A stretch of 64,000 bases of DNA from VAZQ01 sp963817015 (GTDB taxonomy: Bacteria; Pseudomonadota; Alphaproteobacteria; Rhizobiales; Xanthobacteraceae), in the NCBI GenBank assembly GCA_963817015.1, contig CAWFMV010000010.1, positions 124,001-188,000 on the forward strand, given 5' to 3'. How positions within the stretch are numbered: the stretch's first letter is position 1; each line of letters opens with the position of its first letter. The notes beneath the pieces are model-generated. The model saw nothing but the letters and a program-made list of their open reading frames with translations, searched no databases and was not told where the DNA came from. The position numbers were made by a program, and so were the translations under genes. Positions 28,475 through 39,205 of this stretch are shown here, piece after piece.

Positions 28475-28489
28475 TGGCACGAAGCTTGA
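28475..28489 (+). promoter_or_regulatory. Sigma-54 (-24/-12) promoter of the nas operon
   Basis: TGGCACGAAGCTTGA fits the RpoN consensus TGGCACG-N4-TTGC with only the final C replaced by A; the GG and the distal G are exactly 12 bases apart. Transcription would begin near 28,500, about 10 bases before the first leader hairpin. RpoN/NtrC control of nitrate assimilation is well established in related bacteria. Confidence 0.6.
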
Positions 28490-28510
28490 ATTAGGAATTG
28501 GCGAGACGGC

Positions 28511-28551
28511 CATCGCAACGCTGCGATGCCGACAAGGTCCAACGATGGGCC
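28511..28551 (+). ncRNA. ANTAR-target leader: two hexaloop hairpins
   Basis: Hairpin 1 is CATCGC - AACGCT - GCGATG; hairpin 2 is GGTCC - AACGAT - GGGCC (one G-U pair). Both loops are six bases with A at position 1 and G at position 4, the defining pattern of ANTAR-protein RNA targets, and they are separated by seven bases. NasT is encoded 1.4 kb upstream, so this is almost certainly its binding site. Confidence 0.88.
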
Positions 28552-28560
28552 GACAGCAAC

Positions 28561-28611
28561 GCCGCTGCCTCAGGGGACACGTCGAGCCCCCTTGGGCTTG
28601 CGGCTTTTTTT
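28561..28611 (+). terminator. Leader terminator controlled by NasT
   Basis: GCCGC (28,561-28,565) pairs with GCGGC (28,600-28,604), enclosing a small AGCCC-CCTT-GGGCT hairpin, and is followed directly by seven T. It starts nine bases after the second ANTAR hairpin and ends 70 bases before nrtA. Binding of NasT to the hairpins would favour read-through. Confidence 0.7.
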
Positions 28612-28680
28612 GTCGGCTCAAAGGGAAACGTACCGGGCGGTTTTTCAACGGTTGAGACCAACACACCAAAGGACGACGAC

Positions 28681-30005
28681 ATGACGAGCAGCGAAGCCAA
28701 CTCAAAAGCCCGACGTGCCCTCACCCGCCGTCGCTTCCTCAAGACCACAGCCGGCACCGCGGCGCTGCTCGGTGCACTGAAGACGCAATTTCCATTCGGG
28801 GCGCATGTGGCGCAGGCCGCGGGACCGGAAGTGAAGAAGGCGATCCTCGGCTACATCGCGCTGATGGATGCCTCTCCGCTGGTGATCGCCAAGGAGAAGG
28901 GACTGTTCGCCAAATACGGCTTGCCCGATGTCGAGGTGTCGAAGCAGGCCTCGTGGGGCGCGACGCGCGACAACATCGTGCTCGGCTCGGAAAAGAACGG
29001 CATCGATGGCGCGCACATTCTCACGCCGATGCCCTACCTGATCTCTGCCGGCAAGGTGACGCAGAACAACGTGCCGACCCCGATGTACATCCTGGCGCGG
29101 CTCAATCTCGACGCGCAGGGGATCTCGGTCTCGAACGAATACAAGGATCTCAAGGTCGGCGTCGACGCGTCGGCGCTCAAGGCCGCCTTCGAGAAGAAGA
29201 AAGCCGCCGGCAAGGACGTGAAGGTCGCCATGACGTTTCCGGGCGGCACCCACGACCTCTGGCTCCGCTACTGGCTCGCGGCTGGTGGCGTCGACCCCGA
29301 CAAGGATGTCTCCACCATCGTGGTGCCGCCGCCACAGATGGTGGCCAACATGAAGGTCGGCAACATGGACGCGTTCTGCGTCGGCGAGCCGTGGAACGAG
29401 CAGCTCGTCAACCAGGACATCGGCTTCACCGCCTGCGCGACCGGCGAGATCTGGTTCAAGCACCCGGAAAAGGCGCTCGGCATGCGCGCCGAGTGGGTCG
29501 ACAAATATCCGAACGCCGCGCGCGCGCTCACGATGGCGGTGCTGGAAGCGCAGATGTGGTGCGACAAGATGGAGAACAAGGAGGAGATGTCCGACCATCG
29601 TCGGCAAGCGCCAATGGTTCAACGTGCCGGTCGCCGACATCGTCGGGCGGGCAAAGGGCGACATCAATTATGGCCGCGGCCGCGTCGAGAAGGGCACCAA
29701 GCAACTTATGAAATTCTGGAGCGATCATGCCTCCTATCCGTTCAAGAGCCATGACCTCTGGTTCGTCACCGAGGATGTGCGCTGGGGCAAGTTCGAGCCG
29801 ACGACCGACACCAAGGCCCTGGTCGAGAAGGTCAACCGCGAGGATCTCTGGCGCACGGCCGCGAAGGAGCTGTCGGTGCCGGCATCCGACATCCCGGCTT
29901 CGACCTCGCGCGGCAAGGAGACCTTCTTCGACGGCAAGGTCTTCGATCCCGCCAATCCCGCGCGCCTACCTCAAGAGCCTGTCGATCAAGCGCGTCGAAG
30001 TGTGA
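28681..30005 (+). CDS. nrtA: NrtA: nitrate ABC transporter substrate-binding protein
   Basis: About 440 residues. Twin-arginine signal (RRALTRRRFLKTTAGTAALL) and then the NrtA/CmpA fold: KKAILGYIALMDASPLVIAK, SKQASWGATRDNIVLGSE, DGAHILTPMPYLISAG, MTFPGGTHDLWLRYWLAAGG and FCVGEPWNEQLVNQDIGFT. It binds nitrate/nitrite in the periplasm for NrtBC. Two slips, near 29,593 (extra G) and 29,960. First gene of the nas operon after the regulated leader. Confidence 0.9.
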
Positions 30006-30061
30006 GTGCGCACAGGCCGCCGCGGCGGCCCGCATTCCCACGATCGACGGAGATCCATCTG

Positions 30062-30962
30062 ATGAACATGCCGGTCCTCAAGAGGCGAAGCCCTCAGCAC
30101 CGCAGGCCCTGCGTCGCCGCCGAGGTGCTGCGGCTCAACGTGCCGAAGCCGAGCCTCTGGCAGACGCGCATCCTGCCCGCGCTGGGTGCCGTCGCGGCGC
30201 GCGTGGTGCCGCCGCTCGTGATGCTCGTCGCTGATCCTCACGGTCTGGCAGATCCTATGCATGAAGCCCGGCGCCACGCTGCCGGCGCCGTCGAAGATCT
30301 GGACCGAGGCCTACGACCTCATCGTCGATCCGTTCTTCGTCGCCGGACCGCAGGACATCGGGCTCGGCTGGCGCGTGCTCATATCGCTGCAGCGGGTCGC
30401 CATCGGCTACGGCCTCGCCGGGCTGATCGGGATCGTGCTCGGTACCATCATCGGCCAGTCGGTCTGGGCCATGCGTGGGCTTGATCCTATCTTCCAGATC
30501 CTGCGCACGATCTCGCCGCTCGCCTGGCTGCCGATCTCGCTGGCGGCGTTCCGCGACAGTCAGCCCTCCGCGATCTTCGTGATCTTCATCACCTCGGTGT
30601 GGCCGATCATCATCAATACCGCGGTCGGCATCCGCAACATCCCGCAGGATTACCGCAACGTCGCGGCGGTGCTGCGGCTCAATCATCTGGAGTTCTTCTG
30701 GAAGATCATGATCCCGTCGGCCGCGCCCTACATCTTCACCGGCCTGCGCATCGGCATCGGCCTGTCCTGGCTCGCCATCGTGGCAGCCGAGATGCTCACC
30801 GGCGGCGTCGGCATCGGCTTCTTCATCTGGGACGCCTGGAACTCCTCGCGCCTGTCCGACATCGTGGTCGCGCTCGTCTACATCGGCGTGGTCGGGTTCA
30901 TTCTCGACCGCATCGTCGCCGGCATCGCCGTGATCGTGACGCGCGGCACCGCCGCCAACTGA
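30062..30962 (+). CDS. nrtB: NrtB: nitrate ABC transporter permease
   Basis: About 300 residues, BPD-type inner-membrane permease. Membrane segments around VVPPLVMLV, IGYGLAGLIGIVLGTIIGQS, IFVIFITSVWPIIIN and LSDIVVALVYIGVVGFIL. The ABC-coupling loop appears as YRNVAAVLRLNHLEFFWKIM. Near 30,228 a single extra G moves LILTVWQILCMKPGATLPAP into the next frame; the first 30 residues may hold another slip. Directly between nrtA and the ATPase gene. Confidence 0.88.
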
Positions 30963-30975
30963 AGGATCAGACGCC

Positions 30976-31771
30976 ATGACGTCCTATCTCAAGATCGATC
31001 ACGTCGACAAGTCCTTCCACCGCGGCTCGCGCGAAACCGAGGTGCTCAAGGACGTCTCGCTCAGCATCGAGAGCGGCGAGTACGTCTCCATCATCGGCCA
31101 TTCCGGCTGCGGCAAGAGCACGCTGCTCAACATCGTGGCCGGGCCTGCTGCCGGTGACGCGCGGCGCGGTGCTGCTGGAGAACCAGGAGGTCAACGAGCC
31201 CGGCCCCGACCGCGCCGTCGTGTTCCAGAACCATTCGCTGCTGCCGTGGCTCACCGTCTACGACAACGTCAGGCTCGCGGTGGACAAGGTGTTCTCGCCG
31301 ACGCGCTCGCGCGACGAGCGGCATGACTGGACCATGCACAATCTCGAGCTGGTGCAGATGGCGCATGCCAAGGACAAGCGGCCGGCCGAGATCTCCGGCG
31401 GCATGAAGCAGCGCGTCGGGCTCGCCCGCGCGCTCGCCATGGAGCCGAAGGTGCTGCTGCTCGACGAGCCGTTCGGCGCGCTCGATGCGCTCACCCGCGC
31501 ACATCTGCAGGATTCGGTGATGGCGATCCATCAGAAGCTCGGCAACACCGTGCTGATGATCACCCACGACGTCGACGAGGCCGTGCTGCTGTCCGATCGG
31601 ATCGTGATGATGACAAACGGCCCGGCGGCACGCATCGGCGAGGTGCTCGAGGTGCCGCTGGCGCGTCCGCGGCGCCGGCTCGAGCTCGCCGCCAACGCGA
31701 CCTACCTCAAGTGCCGCCAGCGCGTGCTCGAGTTCCTCTATGAGCGGCACAGCTTCGTCGAGGCGGCCTGA
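30976..31771 (+). CDS. nrtC: NrtC/NrtD: nitrate ABC transporter ATPase
   Basis: About 264 residues. Walker A IIGHSGCGKSTLLNIVAG, Q-loop VVFQNHSLLPW, signature ISGGMKQRVGLARALAMEP, Walker B VLLLDEPFGALDALTR and H-loop MITHDVDEAV. It lacks the C-terminal NrtA-like sensor domain of cyanobacterial NrtC, so it is a single-domain ATPase. One extra C near 31,145 (GGG-C-CTGCTG) breaks the frame just after Walker A. Confidence 0.88.
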
Positions 31772-31783
31772 CGGAGGCGCTGC

Positions 31784-32211
31784 ATGACACCTGATCAAGT
31801 CACGCTGGTGCAGGAAAGCTTCAAGAAGGTCGTGCCTATCGCTGGCAAGGCCGCTGATCTCTTCTATGACCGGCTGTTCACGATCGCGCCCGAAGTGCGG
31901 TCACTGTTTCCGGCCGATCTCGTCGGAGCAGAAGAAGAAACTGATGCAGGTGCTCGCGACCGCGGTGACCAACCTGCATCAGGTCGAGAAAGTCCTGCCG
32001 GCGGTCGAGGAGCTGGGACGCAGGCACGTCGCCTATGGCGTGACCGAAAAGCACTTCGAGCCGGTCGGCGCCGCACTTCTGTGGACACTCGAGCAAGGCC
32101 TGGGCCCCGACTTCAGCCCGCCGGTCAAGGCGGCGTGGACGGAGACCTACATAACCGTTGCAGGCGTCATGACCAAAGCCGCCGCCACCGTCGACGGCGC
32201 CGGCGGGGTGA
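31784..32211 (+). CDS. Single-domain globin of the nitrate cluster
   Basis: About 142 residues of a haemoglobin: TPDQVTLVQESFKKVVPIAG, FYDRLFTIAPEVRSLFP, LHQVEKVLPAVEELGRRHVA (proximal His in RRHVAYGV), then EPVGAALLWTLEQGLGPDF. In Bradyrhizobium diazoefficiens a similar globin (Bjgb) is encoded among nitrate-assimilation genes and helps against nitric oxide made from nitrite; the same role is likely. Slips near 31,923 and in the G-run near 32,205 hide its stop (TGA 32,209-32,211), just before the nirA start. Confidence 0.8.
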
Positions 32212-32216
32212 CGCCA

Positions 32217-33986
32217 TGTCCGGCGATTTCACGCCCGAGCAGAAGCGCTACCTGGAAGGCTTCACCGCCGGCCTCCAGATCGCGCGCGCGGCGCGCAACG
32301 GCGAGTCCGTCCGCCGCCACGGCCGAGCCGGTCGGCCCCGACGCGATCCACTTCAAGGCGCAGGACCGCACCGTCAAGGCCGGCGGCAAGCTCTCCGACC
32401 AGGAGAAATTCAAGCGCGAGCAGCATCCGTTCGACGCCTATGGGCGGCTGAAGGAGCAGGCCGCCAAGAACGAAGCGCCGAAGGCGGCGGACAATTTCCG
32501 CTGGCGCTATTACGGCCTGTTCTACTGCGCGCCGGCGCAGAGCTCCTATATGTGCCGGCTGCGCATCGCCGAACGGCATTCTCACGCATTGGCAGTTCGC
32601 ACGGCCTCGCCGACTCTCGCCGACCGCTACGGCGCACGGCTACGCCCACGTCACCACGCGCGCCAACCTGCAGATGCGCGAGATCGAGCCGAAGGACGCG
32701 GTCGCGATGGTCGAGGGGATCCAGGACCTCGGCCTGTGCTCGCGCGGCTCCGGCGCCGACAACATCCGCAACGTCACCGGCTCGCCGACCGCCGGCATCG
32801 ACCCGCAGGAGCTGATCGACACCCGCCCCTATGCGCGCGAGTGGCACTTCCACATCCTCAACGAGCGCGCGCTCTACGGCCTGCCGCGCAAGTTCAACGT
32901 CGCCTTCGACGGCGGCGGCATCATCCCGGTGCTGGAGGACACCAACGACATCGGCTTCCAGGCGGTCGACGGTGAAGGACGGCTTCGGCGTCGAGCCCGG
33001 CATCTGGTTCCGTCTGATGCTCGGCGGCATCACCGGTCACCAGGACTTCGCGCGCGAGACCGGCGTGGTCGTGACGCCCGGACGAGGCCACCAAGGTGGC
33101 GGACGCCGTCGTGCGCGTCTTCATCGAGCACGGCGACCGCACCAACCGCAACAAGGCGCGGCTCAAATACGTCATCGACGCGCTCGGCATCGACAAGGTC
33201 GTGACGCTCGCCGAGGAGAAGCTCGGCCGCAAGCTCACGCGCGTGCCGGCCGAAGCGCTCGCGCCGCGCCCGGCCTTCGATCGCGCGGCCCATATCGGCG
33301 TGCATCCGCAGAGAGCAGGACGGGCTGCAACTGGATCGGCGTGGTGCTGCCGGTCGGCCGGCTCACCGCCGAGCAGATGCGCGGGCTCGCCGGCATCGCG
33401 CGCGCCTTCGGCGACGGCGATATCCGCCTCACGGTCTGGCAGAACCTCCTGATCTCCGGCGTGCCGACCGACAAGATCAAGGACGCGGTCAGCGGCATCG
33501 AGGCGCTCGGCCTTTCGACCAGCGCGAGCTCGATCCGCGCCGGCCTCGTCGCCTGCACCGGCAATGTCGGCTGCCGCTTCGCCGCCTCCGACACCAAGCG
33601 CCATGCCGAAGAGATCGCGCGCTGGTGCGAGGCGCGCGTCGAGCTCGACAGCCCGGTGAACATCCATCTCACCGGCTGCCATCATTCCTGCGCGCAGCAC
33701 TATATCGGCGACATCGGGCTCATCGCCTGCAAGGTCGCGACCTCGGACGACGGCGACACCGTCGAGGGCTATCACATGCATGTCGGCGGCGGCTTTGGCC
33801 CGGAGCCGGGCCTCGCCCGCGAGATGTATCCGCGACGTGAAGGCCGAGGATGCGCCCGCGCACGGTCGAGCGCCTGCTCAAGAGCCTATCTCGCCCATCG
33901 TGCACGCGCGGAGGAGACGTTCCTCGCATTTCGCGCGCCGGCATGACATCGCCGCGCTCAAGACGATGGCGGAGGCGACCGCATGA
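32217..33986 (+). CDS. nirA: NirA: assimilatory nitrite reductase (siroheme, 4Fe-4S)
   Basis: About 585 residues. Nitrite to ammonium, six electrons. N-terminal FTPEQKRYLEGFTAGLQIAR; half-repeat blocks GYAHVTTRANLQMREIEP and CSRGSGADNIRNVTGSPTAG; second half GLNWIGVVLPVGRLTAEQM and LTVWQNLLISGVP. The cluster/siroheme cysteines are in ACTGNVGC (C-x5-C) and TGCHHSC (C-x3-C). About ten single-base slips between 32,310 and 33,930, nearly all +1. Its stop overlaps the next start (ATGA). Confidence 0.85.
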
Positions 33987-35616
33987 GCATCGCCCCGCGC
34001 CCCCCAGTCCCCGAGCTGATCCCGGAGAGCGCGCCGTTCACGCCCGAGCAGCGCACCTGGCTCAACGGCTTCTTCGCCGGCCTGCTCTCGCTCGACGGCG
34101 CCGGCATCACGCCGCTGTCGCCCGCGGAGTCGGCCGCGCTGATGCCGGCGCTGCCGGCGATGCGCCACTGCCGGACGACGGCGACGACGGCGAGGCGCCC
34201 TGGCACGACCAGACGCTGCCGCTCGCCGAACGCATGAAACTCGCGCGAAGGTCGTCCGCTGCGCCGGCGCATGATGGCGGCGATGGCGCAACAGGACTGT
34301 GGACAATGCGGATACAATTGTCAGGACTATTCCGAGCGCGCTCTTCTTCAAAAAAGGAAGAGCGGCTGAATCTCTGCGTGCCCGGCGGCAAGGAAACCGC
34401 CCGCATGCTCAAGACGCTCTCCCAGGAGCTGGACAGCGCCGCGCCCGCTGCGCCGATGTCCGCGACGACGGCTGCCGATGCTACGGCTGCACCGGCGGCC
34501 GCGCCGGGATGCTCGCGCGATAATCCGGCCGAGGCGACGTTCCTCTCGCGCACGCGCCTCAACAAGCCGGGCTCCGACAAGGAGACCTGGCACATCGAGT
34601 TCGATCTCGCGGCAACCGGCATCGACTACACGGTCGGCGACGCGTTCGGCATCTTCCCGACCAACGATCCGGCGCTCGCCGATGCCGTGATCGCGGCGCT
34701 CAACGCACCGCCGGATTTTCCGATCGGCGGCCGCACGTTGCGCGACGTGCTGATCGACGGCGTGTCGCTCGGCGCGGCGCCCGACATGCTGTTCCAGCTC
34801 TTCTCCTACATCACCGGCGGCGAGCGGCGGCAGAAGGCGAAGGCGCTGGCGGCCGGCGAGGATCCCGATGGCGACGCCGCGACGCTCGACGTGCTCGCCG
34901 CGATCCAGAAATTCTCGGGCGTGCGTCCCGATCCGGAGGCCTTCATCGAGGCGCTCGATCCGCTGCAGCCGCGGCTCTATTCGATCGCCTCCTCGCCGAA
35001 GGTCGATCGCAAGCGCCTCGCGCTCACGGTCGACACCGTGCGCTACACGATCAACAACCGCGCGCGGCTCGGCGTCGCCTCGACCTTCCTCGCCGACCGC
35101 ATCAAGCCCGGCGACACGCCTCAAGGTCTATGTGCAGAAGGCGCAGCTTTCGCGCTGCCCGCCGACCCTGCCGTCCCGATCATCATGATCGGTCCCGGCA
35201 CCGGCGTCGCGCCGTTCCGCGCCTTCCTGCACGAGCGCATGGCCACCAAGGCGCCCGGCCGCAACTGGCTGTTCTTCGGCCATCAGCGCAGCAACTACGA
35301 CTTCTTCTACGAGGACGAGCTCACCGGCATGAAGGCCGCGCGCGTGCTCACCCGCCTCACGCTCGCCTGGTCGCGCGACGGCGAGCAGAAGATCTACGTG
35401 CAGGACCGCATGCGCGAGGTCGGCCGCGACCTGTGGGCCTGGCTCGCCGAAGGCGCGCACGTCTATGTCTGCGGCGACGCCAAGCACATGGCCAAGGACG
35501 TCGAGCGCGCGCTGATCGACGTGGTCGCGAGCTACGGCGTGCGCTCGGCCAACGACGCGGTCGCGTTCGTCGCCGAGCTGAAGAAGAGCGGCCGCTATCA
35601 GCAGGATGTGTATTGA
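33983..35616 (+). CDS. Fe-S/FAD reductase (CysJ/FNR-like) for nitrite or nitrate reduction
   Basis: About 543 residues. After a leader that resembles the NirA N-terminus (FTPEQRTWLNGFFAGLLSLD) comes a cysteine block QDCGQCGYNCQDYSE and LNLCVPGGKETARML, likely a 4Fe-4S site, then a CysJ-like FAD domain (RLYSIASSPKVDRKRLALTV) and an NADPH domain (IIMIGPGTGVAPFRAFLHER, then HVYVCGDAKHMAKDVERAL). The flavodoxin domain of normal CysJ is missing and seems replaced by the Fe-S region. It would pass NAD(P)H electrons to NirA and/or NasA. Slips near 34,165, 34,240-34,330 and 35,120. Confidence 0.82.
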
Positions 35617-35622
35617 GGCGGC

Positions 35623-38279
35623 ATGAACGCGCCGCACATGCACGCCATCCGCACCACCTGCCCCTATTGCGGGGTCGGCTGCGGGCTGCTGATCACGCCG
35701 GACGGGCGCGGCGGCGCAGCCGTCGCAGGGCGATCCCGACGCATCCGGCGAATTTCGGCCGCACCTGCTCGAAGGGCTCGGCGCTCGGCGAGACGCTCGG
35801 GCTCGACGGCCGGCTGCTGCATCCGATGCTGCGGCAGGACGACGGCACGCTCGCGCGCGTCGTCTGGGACAGCGCGCTTGACCGCGTCGCCGACGGCTTC
35901 AGGGACATCGTCGAACGTCACGGACCCGACGCAGTCGCGTTCTATCTCTCCGGCCAGCTGCTGACCGAGGACTATTACGTCGCCAACAAGCTGATGAAGG
36001 GCTTCATCGGCTCGGCCAATGTCGACACCAATTCGCGCCTGTGCATGGCGTCGTCGGTCGCCGGCCATCGCCGCGCCTTCGGCGCCGACACCGTGCCCGG
36101 CACCTACTGCGATCTCGACGAGGCCGACCTGATCGTGCTCGTCGGCTCGAACGCCGCCTGGTGTCATCCGGTGCTGTTCCAGCGCATGGTGCGCAACAAG
36201 GCCGAGCGCGGCGCGCGCATCGTGGTGATCGATCCGCGCCGCACGGTGACCGCCGAGGAGGCCGACCTGTTCCTGCCGATCGCGCCCGGCACCGATACGG
36301 CGCTGTTCTGCGGCCTGCTGGTCGATCTCGTCCGGCGCGGCGCGCGTCGACCAGGACTATGTCGAGCGCGCACACGCACGGGCTTTGCCGAGGCCTACGC
36401 GCGCGCGCACGAGATCGCGCCCGACGTTGCCGCGACCGCACGCGCGACCGGGCTGACGCAAGGCAGACGTCGCAGCATTTCTTCGATCTGTTCTACGCCA
36501 GCGCGCGCGTCGTCACCTGCTATTCGCAAGGCGTCAACCAGTCGGCGCAGGGCACCGACAAGGTCAACGCCATCATCAACTGCCATCTCGCGACCGGGCG
36601 CATCGGCCGGCCCGGCACGGGACCGTTCTCGCTCACCGGCCAGCCCAACGCCATGGGCGGACGCGAGGTCGGCGGGCTCGCCAACCAGCTCGCCGCCCAT
36701 ATGGGCTTCACGCCGACTGAAATCGATCGCGTGCGGCGGTTCTGGAACGCGCCGCGCATGGCCGAGCGCGAGGGACTGAAGGCGGTCGCAGATGTTCGAG
36801 GCGATCGCACGCGGCGAGATCAAGGCGCTGTGGGTGATGGCGACCAATCCGGCGGTGTCGCTGCCGCGCGCCGGCGCCGTGCGCGAGGCGCTCGAGCAGC
36901 TCGATCTGTTCGTCGTCTCCGAGAACGTGCTCTCGAACGACACCGTGAATGCGGGCGCGCATGTGCTGCTGCCGGCCGCGGCCTGGGGCGAGAAGGACGG
37001 CACGGTCACCAATTCCGAGCGCCGCATCTCGCGCCAGCGCGCGTTCCTGCCGCTGCCGGGCGAAGCACGGCCCGACTGGCGGATCGTCTCGGACGTGGCG
37101 CAGCGCTTGGGCTTCGCCGAGGCGTTCGCGTACGCTTCGCCCGCCGACGTCTTCCGCGAGCACGCTGCGCTCTCGGCGTTCGAGAACGACGGCACGCGCG
37201 ATTTCGATATCGGCGGCCTCGCCGCGATCTCGGATGAGGACTACGACGCGCTCGCGCCGGTGCAATGGCCGCTGCGCAACCAGGTGACAAGGCGTCCGAA
37301 CGGCGCTTCTTCGCCGAAGGCGGCTTCTTCACGCCCGATCGCAAGGCGCGCTTCATCGCGCCGGAACCGCCGGCCCTGAAGGAAGCAACGTCGGAGGCCT
37401 ATCCGCTGCGCCTCAACACCGGCCGCATCCGCGACCAGTGGCACACCATGACGCGATCAGGCCTGAGCCCGCGGCTGGCCGCGCATCTGCCGGAGCCATT
37501 CGTCGAAGTGCAGCCCTGGTGATGCCGAGGCCTTCGGACTCAGCGACGGCGGCTTCGCGCGGGTCGCGACCGCACACGGGAGCTGCATCCTCAAGGTCAT
37601 GGTCAGCGAGAACCAGCGGCCGGGCTCGCTGTTCGTGCCGATCCACTGGAGCGACGAGACCGCCTCCTGCGCGCGCGTCGGCGAGCTGGTGTCGGCGCAG
37701 ACCGATCCCTATTCGGGCCAGCCGGAAGCCAAGGCCACGCCCGCCGCGATCGCGCCGGTGTCGTTCTCGCTGCGCGGCTTTGCGCAGACGCAGGCGCCGC
37801 TCACGCTGCCGGAAGAAACCTGGTGGGCGCGTGTCACGTCGGCGGCCGGCATCGAATATCGGCTGGCGACCAATCGCGGGCCGATGCTGTGGCACGATTT
37901 CGCGCATCAATCGCTCGGCCATGACGCGCGGCTGGCGGAGCGCCTCGAGGGCCAGAGCTACCACGCTGCGTCCTTCGTTGAAGGCGAGTTCAACGGCCGT
38001 ATCTGCCTCGCGCCCGCCAACGCGGCCGTGCCGGCCTTGACCGCAACCGACGCCGAGGACGGCACCCCAATCACGGTCGTCGCCCAGGCGCTGGTCGAAA
38101 GCGAGCCCGTCGTCTGCGCCTGTTTCGGCGTCGGCGTCGAGGCCGTGCGCAGCGCAGTGAAATCGGGCGCGGTCCGAACCATCGACGATATCGGCAAGAC
38201 GCTAAAAGCCGGCAGCAACTGCGGCTCGTGCCTGCCGGAGCTCAAACGGATGCTGATCCATGCCCGTGTTCAACAATAA
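35623..38279 (+). CDS. nasA: NasA: assimilatory nitrate reductase catalytic subunit
   Basis: About 885 residues. Cytoplasmic Mo-bisMGD enzyme. N-terminal 4Fe-4S: TTCPYCGVGCGLLI with the fourth Cys in FGRTCSKGSALGETLG. Molybdopterin blocks: FYLSGQLLTEDYYVANKLMK, ANVDTNSRLCMASSVAGHRR, GTDTALFCGLLVDLV, ARVVTCYSQGVNQSAQGTDK and GRPGTGPFSLTGQPNAMGGR. The C-terminus has a BFD-like 2Fe-2S motif (VVCACFGVG and SNCGSCLPELKRML). Slips near 35,733, 36,340-36,470, 36,790, 37,290 and 37,522. Overlaps cobA by 20 bp. Confidence 0.9.
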
Positions 38280-39094
38280 GCCGCACAGCAAGCGCCGGCT
38301 CGGTCACGCTGGTCGGTGCCGGCCCTGGCGATCCCGAGCTGCTCACGCTGCGGGCCGTCCGCGCGCTGCAGGAAGCCGACGTGATCCTGATCGACAATCT
38401 GGTCGCGCCCGCGATCCTCGATTTCGCCCGCCGCGAGGCGAAGAAGATGATGGTCGGCAAGACCGGCTACGGCCCGTCGTGCCGGCAGGACGAGATCAAT
38501 GCCATGATGATCTCGCTCGCCAAATCCGGTAAGCGCGTGGTGCGGCTCAAGGGCGGCGACCCCATGATCTTCGGCCGCGCCGGCGAGGAGATCGCCGCCT
38601 GTCGAGCCGCCGGCATTACGGTCGAGGTCGTGCCCGGCATCACGACTGCGCAAGCCGCCGCGAGCCGGCTCGGCGTTTCGCTCACACAGCGCGAGCTGGC
38701 GCGACGCGTGCAATACATCACCGCGCATGGCGCGAACGGCCGGCTGCCTTCCGACATCGACTGGCGCAGCGTCGCCGATCCGTCGACCACCACCGTGGTC
38801 TACATGCCCAAGCGCACGCTGGCGGAGCTTGCAGCCACCGCCCTGGCGCATGGGATCGCCCCCGACACGCCGGCGATCGCGGTCGCGTCCGCGACCCGCC
38901 CCGATGAGCAGGTAATCAACGCGACGATCGCGACCATCGCGGCGAAGCTTGCCGACGCGGCGCCCACTGGCCCGGTCCTGGTCATGATCGGCCACGCGCT
39001 CGGCGCTGCGCAATGCACGACATGCAGCGCAGAATCCGGCGAGCCGCCACAGGTATCAGAGCGCCCGGTCGCAAAGCACAATTTGGCATCGTAA
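38260..39094 (+). CDS. cobA: Uroporphyrinogen-III C-methyltransferase (siroheme synthesis)
   Basis: About 277 residues. Uses two SAM to make precorrin-2, the precursor of the siroheme that NirA needs. Blocks: VTLVGAGPGDPELLTLRAVR, DVILIDNLVAPAILDFARRE, RVVRLKGGDPMIFGRAGEEI and VVPGITTAQAAASRLG. Only the methyltransferase part is present (no CysG oxidase/chelatase domain). One slip near 38,300 (extra C in GCCGGCTCGG). Last gene of the nas operon. Confidence 0.9.
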
Positions 39095-39205
39095 TTGACA
39101 CCGACGCTGTGACGGCTGCCCGGTCCGAGGCACGTGTTCCGAAGCATTGTAACAATGACCTGACTTCAGGCATTCTGGCCTCACCCAACCGCAGGAGTGC
39201 CAGCG

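Noticed and set aside
31866..32975. Apparent globin-nitrite reductase fusion, since one frame runs through both
   Set aside because: A stop (TGA 32,209) and a good ATG (32,217) lie between them in the neighbouring frames. One-base slips on either side create the false fusion.
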